Source: an uncultured Lachnospiraceae bacterium
GTDB taxonomy: Bacteria > Bacillota > Clostridia > Lachnospirales > Lachnospiraceae
DNA length: 5,227 nt
Reading direction: 5' to 3'
NCBI GenBank assembly: GCA_948438565.1
Contig: CAOJLW010000177.1
Coordinates: forward strand, 1-5,227
The stretch's first letter is position 1; the number at the start of each line of letters is the position of its first letter. This document shows positions 1 through 4,414 of this stretch, in pieces. Position numbers and translations under genes: made by a program. The notes under the pieces were generated by a model that was given only the letters and a program-made list of their open reading frames with translations, had not been told where the DNA came from and searched no databases.

Positions 1-89
1 AAAACCCACGAGTGATTGAGGAGAAGCTCAAATCCTTCTTATCGCCGGCAGTCAGGGATGGCGTTGGCACTGGCGGAGGTGAAGAATAG
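1..89 (+). CDS. motA: MotA flagellar stator protein, C-terminal fragment
   Basis: This is the 3' end of a gene that begins before the window. Reading from base 3 gives 28 codons and a TAG stop at 87-89. The peptide opens with NPRVIEEKLKSFL and ends in a Gly/Glu-rich tail. An Asn-Pro-Arg run followed by a short Glu/Lys helix is typical of the cytoplasmic C-terminus of MotA/PomA stator subunits. MotA is a four-helix membrane protein that surrounds the MotB helix, forms the ion path and contacts FliG to drive rotation. The identification rests on this short tail plus the immediately following motB: the TAG stop shares its last G with the GTG start of motB, so the two are almost certainly translationally coupled. 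The membrane helices and the FliG-contact loop lie outside the window and cannot be checked. Confidence 0.85.
   Translation, partial: NPRVIEEKLKSFLSPAVRDGVGTGGGEE
75..82 (+). promoter_or_regulatory. Shine-Dalgarno site for motB (supports GTG start)
   Basis: GGAGGTGA lies inside the last codons of motA, six bases before the GTG at 89-91. It is a near-perfect anti-16S match at good spacing. It supports the GTG as the true motB start even though that codon overlaps the motA stop by one base (TAGTG). Confidence 0.85.
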
Positions 90-901
90 TGGCAAAAAAG
101 AAGCAGGAAGAGGCACCAAAAGGAGCGCCGGCCTGGATGGCTACGTTTAGTGATTTGATGAATCTGTTGTTGTGTTTCTTCGTATTGCTCTTTTCTATGT
201 CATCGGTGGATGCGGAAAAGTTTCAGATGGTAGTCGCTTCTTTGCAGAGTACTTTTAGTGTACTGCCGGCCGGTGGATCCTCAATTGGAGAAGGCCAATT
301 AATTTCTTCAGGGATCAGCCAGTTAAAGGACTTCAGCATATACTTTGATCAGCTTTCTTCGGAAGGTGAAGTGGAGACAGAGGAAGAGAAAGAAGGGCAG
401 ACCGTAAAGGAAGCGTACCAGGAAGAGAGTTTAAAAGAATCAGAGGAAATTGCGGAGGAAGTCAATAAACAGATCGAGGAACAGGGTATCCAAAATCAGG
501 TTGAGGTAGATTTTAATGCGCAGTATGTCCTTTTGACTTTAAATGGCGCATTGCTGTTTGATTCCGGTCGATCCGAGATTCGGGAAGACGCATATCCGCT
601 GGTTGATAAGATCGGAGCCATTTTGGCCAATTACAACGGCAATATTATTGAAATTGAAGGGCATACGGACAATGTGCCGATTTCGAATGACAGATATGAA
701 AATAACGACGTGCTTTCTATGTACCGTGCATTGCGTGTGGCGGATTATATCAGAGGCATTACGGATTTGGATTCGGCATTACTAAAATCATCCGGACGGG
801 GAGAATATGTTCCGATTGCAGATAATGCCACTCCGGAAGGACGGGCGCGTAACCGAAGGGTAGAAGTGAAGATTTACAATTCTTACAATTCGGATCATTA
901 A
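89..901 (+). CDS. motB: MotB flagellar stator protein (OmpA-like peptidoglycan anchor)
   Basis: MotB pairs with MotA to form the ion-driven stator and anchors it to peptidoglycan. The 270-residue protein starts with a basic cytoplasmic segment, then one membrane helix at about 16-38 (WMATFSDLMNLLLCFFVLL). D22 in TFSDLM is the expected ion-binding aspartate. A variable linker follows, very Glu-rich at 92-131 (17 Glu in 40 residues). The OmpA/MotB domain covers about 145-263 and has GHTDNVPI at 191-198, LSMYRA at 209-214 and the NATPEGRARNRRVEV stretch at 246-260, which are the usual peptidoglycan-binding signatures. The GTG start is chosen because of the strong upstream Shine-Dalgarno and coupling to motA. 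The helix resembles Na+-type PomB (Cys29 aligns with PomB Cys31), but ion specificity cannot be settled from sequence alone. Family assignment is very secure. Confidence 0.97.
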   Translation: MAKKKQEEAPKGAPAWMATFSDLMNLLLCFFVLLFSMSSVDAEKFQMVVASLQSTFSVLPAGGSSIGEGQLISSGISQLKDFSIYFDQLSSEGEVETEEEKEGQTVKEAYQEESLKESEEIAEEVNKQIEEQGIQNQVEVDFNAQYVLLTLNGALLFDSGRSEIREDAYPLVDKIGAILANYNGNIIEIEGHTDNVPISNDRYENNDVLSMYRALRVADYIRGITDLDSALLKSSGRGEYVPIADNATPEGRARNRRVEVKIYNSYNSDH

Positions 902-925
902 TATGAGAAAGGAATAGGCTAGGCT

Positions 926-1438
926 ATGAAGAAAAACCTTATTACAGTTGTTATCTTGGCATTGGTTTTGGTGAATTTGATTTTGACTTCATTACTGGCA
1001 ATCTCTATTTTGCCAGAGACAAAAAAAGCAAACGAGTTGATTACCCAGGTATGCAGCGCAATTAATCTGGAGTTGCGCAGCGGAGCCGTTTCTATGGATT
1101 CTATCCGCGTTCCAATTGAACAGGTTGTTACTCATGAGATAGCGGATATGACGATTAATTTAAAAGAAAGCGGAGATGGAAAAAGCCATTATGCGACGAT
1201 GTCGATTTTGCTTTCTATGGACAAAGAACATGAGGATTATAAGGAATATGGAGAAACCATTGCAGAAAAGGAGAGTCTGATCAAAGATCAGATTAATTCC
1301 GTGGTCGGTGGATATACATATGAAGAATTTACAGCGGATCAACAGGCAGTTCAGAATTCTATCCTGGCTGCATTGCAGGCATTGTTTAATTCCGATTTTA
1401 TCTTTAGCGTCGGATTCCCTACGGTTACCAGTATGTAA
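926..1438 (+). CDS. fliL: FliL, flagellar basal body-associated protein
   Basis: FliL is a single-pass membrane protein that associates with the stator and the basal body. In studied bacteria it forms a stomatin-like ring that supports torque. This 170-residue protein has two Lys at positions 2-3, one membrane helix at about 5-28 (rich in Leu, Val and Ile), and an extracytoplasmic domain with the alternating pattern of FliL (THEIADMTINLK near 69-80, then HYATMSILLSM at 88-98). It ends with DFIFSVGFPTV, resembling the usual FliL C-terminal strand. Sequence conservation in this family is low, so the call leans on topology, length and the position between motB and fliM. The start lies 24 bases after motB. 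The ribosome site is only moderate: AAAGGA at 908-913 is 12 bases from the ATG, and an AGG at 921-923 is very close to it. A hairpin-capable sequence lies inside the gene at 1274-1294. Confidence 0.88.
   Translation: MKKNLITVVILALVLVNLILTSLLAISILPETKKANELITQVCSAINLELRSGAVSMDSIRVPIEQVVTHEIADMTINLKESGDGKSHYATMSILLSMDKEHEDYKEYGETIAEKESLIKDQINSVVGGYTYEEFTADQQAVQNSILAALQALFNSDFIFSVGFPTVTSM
1274..1294 (+). repeat. Inverted repeat inside fliL
   Basis: TCTGATC (1276-1282) and GATCAGA (1286-1292) are perfect inverted copies around an AAA loop. One flanking G-U and one A-U pair could extend the RNA stem to nine pairs. No T-run follows, so it is not an intrinsic terminator. It sits in coding sequence and may be chance. 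If real, an mRNA stability or pausing role is the likeliest possibility. Confidence 0.35.
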
Positions 1439-1454
1439 AAAAATTGCATTAGGC

Positions 1455-1463
1455 AGGTGGTGA
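1455..1463 (+). promoter_or_regulatory. Shine-Dalgarno site for fliM
   Basis: AGGTGGTGA ends six bases before the fliM ATG at 1470. It lies in the 31-base gap after fliL, the longest gap in the window, which otherwise shows only an A/T-rich stretch and no clear promoter or terminator. Confidence 0.75.
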
Positions 1464-1469
1464 AAATTC

Positions 1470-2450
1470 ATGGGTGATGTGTTATCCCAGAATGAAATTG
1501 ATAGTTTGTTGCGGGCATTGAACGAAGGTGAACTCGACGCAGACGATATGAAAGACGCTCCGGAAAAGACGCTGAAGGATTATGATTTTGCGCGTCCTTC
1601 CAAATTTTCCAAAGAGCATCTTAGGACATTGGAAATTATATTTGAACATTATGGAAGGTTATTATCCACCAACCTTCCAGTATATTTAAGGAAGAGCGTC
1701 CAGATAGAGGTGATGAATTCCGAAGCGGTAACTTATTCGGAGTTTTCCAATGCGCTTTCCAACCCGGTCTTGCTTGGGGTTGTGGATATGGAACCTTTAG
1801 GTGGGAATGTAATTATAGAAATGGCGTCTAAGCTTGGATATGCGATTGTGGATCGTATGTTAGGGGGCGGAGGCGTGCCATTGGAAAAGAGCCGGGATTT
1901 TTCTGAAATTGAGCTGTTGATTATTGAACGGATCTTGATCGTATGCGTGGAGTTATTATCGGAACCCTGGCAGAATGTCGTGGAAATTTCACCTAGATTG
2001 GAACGGATTGAGACCAATTCACAGTTTGCGCAGATTATTTCTCCAAATGAGATGATTGCAATTGTGACTATCAATATTCGAATTGGGGATGTGGAAGGTT
2101 TGATGAATATCTGTCTGCCATTCCTTACCTTAGAGCCTGTCATGGATAAATTAAATACAAAGTTCTGGTATTCGAGCATCAAAAAGAGCGATGAAGTGGA
2201 ATATACGGAAGCGATTCGTGGGTTAATCTCACGGGCTCCGGTACCGGTTAAAGCATATTTGGGGAAAAGCAAGGTTTCCATACATGATTTTACGAATCTG
2301 CAAATTGGCGATATTATCCGTTTGGATTCAAAAGTAGATAAGGAATTGGACATATATGTTGGCAATATACGCAAATTTACCGCATTGCCAGGCGCTGCCG
2401 GCAATCAGTATGCAGTAAGGATCACATCAGTAATCGGAGAGGAGCAATGA
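1470..2450 (+). CDS. fliM: FliM flagellar motor switch protein
   Basis: FliM is the C-ring protein that receives phosphorylated CheY and, through FliG, sets rotor direction. The 326-residue product has the three expected parts. The N-terminal CheY-P-binding peptide is LSQNEIDSLL at 5-14, followed by a short acidic linker. The CheC-like middle domain spans about 45-235 and carries the GGXG loop (LGGGGVP at 131-137) that contacts FliG, the EPWQNV segment near 165-170, and NICLPFLTLEP at 213-223. The C-terminal SpoA/FliN-like domain runs from about 250 to 322, with LQIGDIIRLD at 277-286. Length is close to the usual 320-335 residues, and nothing essential looks missing. The middle domain has no CheC E..N phosphatase pair that I can see, as expected for FliM. 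It is followed four bases later by fliY, whose ribosome site lies in the last fliM codons, implying coupled translation. Confidence 0.98.
   Translation: MGDVLSQNEIDSLLRALNEGELDADDMKDAPEKTLKDYDFARPSKFSKEHLRTLEIIFEHYGRLLSTNLPVYLRKSVQIEVMNSEAVTYSEFSNALSNPVLLGVVDMEPLGGNVIIEMASKLGYAIVDRMLGGGGVPLEKSRDFSEIELLIIERILIVCVELLSEPWQNVVEISPRLERIETNSQFAQIISPNEMIAIVTINIRIGDVEGLMNICLPFLTLEPVMDKLNTKFWYSSIKKSDEVEYTEAIRGLISRAPVPVKAYLGKSKVSIHDFTNLQIGDIIRLDSKVDKELDIYVGNIRKFTALPGAAGNQYAVRITSVIGEEQ
1652..1679 (+). repeat. Perfect 9-bp inverted repeat inside fliM
   Basis: TGGAAGGTT (1652-1660) and AACCTTCCA (1671-1679) are exact inverted copies separated by ten bases. They encode part of the first helical segment of the FliM core (around YGRLLSTNLP). 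No T-run follows, so it is not a terminator. Function is unknown and coincidence is possible. Confidence 0.4.
2436..2444 (+). promoter_or_regulatory. Shine-Dalgarno site for fliY
   Basis: GGAGAGGAG lies within the last codons of fliM, ten bases before the ATG at 2455. An earlier ATG at 2447, overlapping the fliM stop, reads only ATG AAA TAA and cannot be the start. The site therefore favours 2455; an in-frame ATG at 2464 is less likely because a start there would be 19 bases from this site. Confidence 0.75.
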
Positions 2451-2454
2451 AATA

Positions 2455-3630
2455 ATGGATGGAATGTTGTCGCAGGAAGAAATAAATGCCTTGTTAAATG
2501 AACCGGGAGCTTCGGGTGGCGCTGACGAACAGCCGCTTTCTGACGTTGAAAAAGATGCGATTGGTGAAGTTGCAAATATCAGTATGGGAACGGCGGCGAC
2601 CGCATTGTTTTCCCTGGTCAACAAGAAAGTTGATATATCGACGCCGGTTGTAACGTTTGCCACATGGGAGGATATTGTGGCGGCTTATGAGAGGCCATGT
2701 GTTTTTATCCGAATTGCATATACAGTTGGTTTGGACGGAAGTAATGTTTTGGTTTTAAAGGAGCATGATGTAAAAGTAATCACCGATTTGATGATGGGAG
2801 GGGATGGCACCAATGTGGATATGGAGCTGGGTGAGATGCACCTGAGCGCCATTTGTGAGGCTATGAACCAAATGATGGGTTCGGCAGCGACCTCTTTATC
2901 GTCAATGCTTGATAAAATGATTGATATCAGTCCACCGGAAGCAGATGTGGTAGACTTGGCGGAAACAATGGATGGAGGGGAGATTGACAGTTTCCTGGCA
3001 GGTCAATTTGTAATGATTTCATTTCGGATGGAAATCGGTGATTTAGTAAATAGTAAAATTATGCAGTTGTATCCATTTTCTTTTGCAAAAGAGATGTGCT
3101 CTAGTATAACAAAAAACATGGAAATAGGAGCGGAAACGGCTGATGCAACCGTAAATGAACAGAGCAACCCGGCAGCCGCAGCGCCACAGCAGCCTATGGC
3201 TGGGCCAGAACAGGCGCAACCTGTAATGCCTCAGCAGATGGGACAGCCGATGATGGCTGGGCAGCCAATGATGGGAGGGCAGCCAATGATGGGAGGACAG
3301 CCGATGATGGGACAGCCGATGATGTCTCAGCCAGTGAATGTACAGCCTGCGCAATTTCAGGCATTTTCGCCAGGAGCGATTAGTCCGGCTTTACAATCAG
3401 AAAATATTGACTTGATTATGGATGTGCCGCTGGATGTGACGGTGGAATTAGGCAGAACGAGTAAATCAATCCAGGAAATTCTGGATTTTGCACCGGGATC
3501 AATTATTGAATTGAATAAAATTGCAGGTGAGCCGATTGATGTACTTGTCAATGGAAAATACGTAGCAAAAGGTGAAGTTGTTGTGATAGAAGAGAATTTT
3601 GGAATTCGAATCACAGAAATTATCAAATAA
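2455..3630 (+). CDS. fliY: FliY flagellar motor switch phosphatase (CheC-like plus FliN domain)
   Basis: FliY is the C-ring component of Firmicutes that replaces short FliN and also dephosphorylates CheY-P. This 391-residue protein begins with a CheY-binding peptide, LSQEEINALL at 5-14, nearly the same as in FliM. A CheC/CheX-type domain follows (about 30-222) with both active-site motifs intact: D34-E38-N41-G45 (DAIGEVANISMG) and S131-E135-N138-G142 (SAICEAMNQMMG). Two active sites suggest a working phosphatase. Residues about 225-312 form a Pro/Gln/Met/Gly-rich linker containing five GQPMM repeats at 263-290. The C-terminal SpoA/FliN domain (about 315-391) is strongly conserved (VELGRTSKSIQEIL, APGSIIELNKIAGEPIDVLV, KGEVVVIEENFGIRIT). 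It resembles B. subtilis FliY in architecture and length (about 378 residues there). Databases may label it FliN or FliN/FliY. Confidence 0.97.
   Translation: MDGMLSQEEINALLNEPGASGGADEQPLSDVEKDAIGEVANISMGTAATALFSLVNKKVDISTPVVTFATWEDIVAAYERPCVFIRIAYTVGLDGSNVLVLKEHDVKVITDLMMGGDGTNVDMELGEMHLSAICEAMNQMMGSAATSLSSMLDKMIDISPPEADVVDLAETMDGGEIDSFLAGQFVMISFRMEIGDLVNSKIMQLYPFSFAKEMCSSITKNMEIGAETADATVNEQSNPAAAAPQQPMAGPEQAQPVMPQQMGQPMMAGQPMMGGQPMMGGQPMMGQPMMSQPVNVQPAQFQAFSPGAISPALQSENIDLIMDVPLDVTVELGRTSKSIQEILDFAPGSIIELNKIAGEPIDVLVNGKYVAKGEVVVIEENFGIRITEIIK
3241..3327 (+). repeat. In-frame 18-bp tandem repeat in the fliY linker
   Basis: Five consecutive units encode GQPMM plus, in four of them, one further residue (A, G, G, none, S). 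Units lie at 3241-3258, 3259-3276, 3277-3294, 3295-3309 (15 bases) and 3310-3327. Two DNA variants are seen. Units 1, 4 and 5 begin GGACAGCCGATGATG; units 2 and 3 begin GGGCAGCCAATGATG and are identical over all 18 bases (GGGCAGCCAATGATGGGA). The A-B-B-A-A order suggests repeat duplication by slippage or unequal exchange. All units keep the reading frame. Confidence 0.95.
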
Positions 3631-3642
3631 TTAGTTGGGAAT

Positions 3643-3648
3643 AGGAGA
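3643..3648 (+). promoter_or_regulatory. Shine-Dalgarno site for cheY
   Basis: AGGAGA ends eight bases before the cheY ATG at 3657, in the 26-base gap after fliY. It gives cheY its own well-spaced ribosome site. Confidence 0.8.
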
Positions 3649-3656
3649 TTAATAGA

Positions 3657-4019
3657 ATGGCAAAGAATATTTTGGTTTGTGATGATGCTGCGTTTATGCG
3701 GATGATGATTAAAGATATTTTAACTAAGAACGGTTATAATGTCGTAGGCGAAGCAGAAAATGGAAAAAAGGCAGTAGAAAGATATAATGAATTAAAACCG
3801 GATTTGGTTTTGATGGATATTACGATGCCGGAAATGGACGGAATTCAGGCTTTAAAGGCGATTAAGCAGTTGGATGCAGGAGCTTGCGTGATTATGTGTT
3901 CCGCAATGGGGCAGCAGGCAATGGTTATCGAAGCAATCCAGTCCGGCGCGAAGGACTTTATTGTAAAACCATTCCAGGCGGAACGCGTTTTGGAAGCTGT
4001 AAAAAAAGTCCTAGGTTAA
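3657..4019 (+). CDS. cheY: CheY chemotaxis response regulator
   Basis: CheY is a single-domain receiver that is phosphorylated by CheA and, as CheY-P, binds the motor switch. The 120-residue protein is one complete receiver domain with no output domain. The acidic pair is D9-D10 (LVCDDAAFMR), the phosphorylation site is D54 (VLMDITMPEMDG), the conserved hydroxyl residue is S82 (MCSAMG), and the lysine is K104 (FIVKPF). F101 takes the aromatic position equivalent to Tyr106 of E. coli CheY. The DDAAFMR start and the CSAMGQQ loop are typical of Firmicutes motor CheY proteins. Its place directly after fliY, which encodes the probable CheY-P phosphatase, and before fliO matches the Bacillus/Clostridia order and supports a motor role over an unrelated single-domain regulator. 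Its stop is one base before the fliO start. The kinase and receptor genes are not in the window. Confidence 0.96.
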   Translation: MAKNILVCDDAAFMRMMIKDILTKNGYNVVGEAENGKKAVERYNELKPDLVLMDITMPEMDGIQALKAIKQLDAGACVIMCSAMGQQAMVIEAIQSGAKDFIVKPFQAERVLEAVKKVLG

Positions 4020-4020
4020 A

Positions 4021-4401
4021 ATGTATATGATAGCAGTTTTAACTTCTTCTTTCGACAGTTTTGTGCAGTTGATTGGTGTGCTCGTGATTTTTGTTTTTGT
4101 CCTTGGCATTACCTATGTGGCGACACGCTGGATTGCCGGCTATCAAAAAGGGCACAGCTTCAACAGGAATCTAAAAGTGATTGAGACTTTAAAGATTACA
4201 TCCAATAAATATATACAGATTATTGAAGCAGGAGATGAATATCTGGTCATAGCCATTGGAAAAGATGAAGTGCGGCTGCTTACAAAACTGACAAGGGAAC
4301 AGTTGGGAGAATTACCTGCAAATGAACTCCCGGCTGGTTTTTCCGCTGAAAGTTTTAAAGATTTATTCGATAAATTAAAAGAACATATACCGAAGAAGTA
4401 G
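4021..4401 (+). CDS. fliO: FliO flagellar export apparatus assembly protein
   Basis: FliO (called FliZ in B. subtilis) is a small membrane protein that helps assemble and stabilise FliP in the flagellar type III export gate. This 126-residue protein has one membrane helix at about 13-36 (FVQLIGVLVIFVFVLGITYVA begins there), then a basic segment and the FliO core: LKVIETLKITSNKYIQIIEA at 51-70, then GDEYLVIAIGKDEVRLLTKL at 71-90. The pattern 'ET-L-----I-I---G--YLVI-IGKDEV-LL' fits the family. The C-terminal tail is charged and ends HIPKK. Position between cheY and fliP supports the call. The start is uncertain: ATG 4021 lies one base after the cheY stop with only AGG (4013-4015) upstream, and ATG 4027 (Met3) is a possible alternative with slightly longer spacing. 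Translation is probably coupled to cheY. Confidence 0.9.
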   Translation: MYMIAVLTSSFDSFVQLIGVLVIFVFVLGITYVATRWIAGYQKGHSFNRNLKVIETLKITSNKYIQIIEAGDEYLVIAIGKDEVRLLTKLTREQLGELPANELPAGFSAESFKDLFDKLKEHIPKK

Positions 4402-4414
4402 GCTGGGATAAATT

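Noticed and set aside
543..785. Plus-strand open frame of 80 codons inside motB
   Set aside because: It is in another frame of the highly conserved OmpA-like domain of motB; a Cys/Trp/Arg-rich translation with no family signal.
903..917. Tiny ATG-to-TAG frame (four codons) in the motB-fliL gap
   Set aside because: A chance ATG in a purine-rich leader; there is no evidence that it acts as a leader peptide.
1160..1471. Minus-strand open frame opposite fliL
   Set aside because: It lies almost wholly opposite fliL and has no recognisable domain or regulatory signal.
2238..2247. Ten-base palindrome CCGGTACCGG in fliM
   Set aside because: It is explained by Pro-Val-Pro-Val codons in the conserved RAPVPVKAYLG segment and matches no operator I know.
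1733..2404. Open frame of 223 codons on the minus strand opposite fliM
   Set aside because: It lies entirely within a clear fliM, has no ribosome site I can recognise, and its translation shows no family features. It is a coding shadow.
3241..3327. Possible CRISPR-like array
   Set aside because: Units are contiguous, lack unique spacers, and stay in frame within fliY; this is a protein-coding tandem repeat.
3043..3354. Minus-strand open frame rich in His, Leu, Arg and Ser repeats
   Set aside because: The repeat pattern is the complement of the fliY GQPMM repeat and C-terminal linker, not a separate histidine-rich protein.
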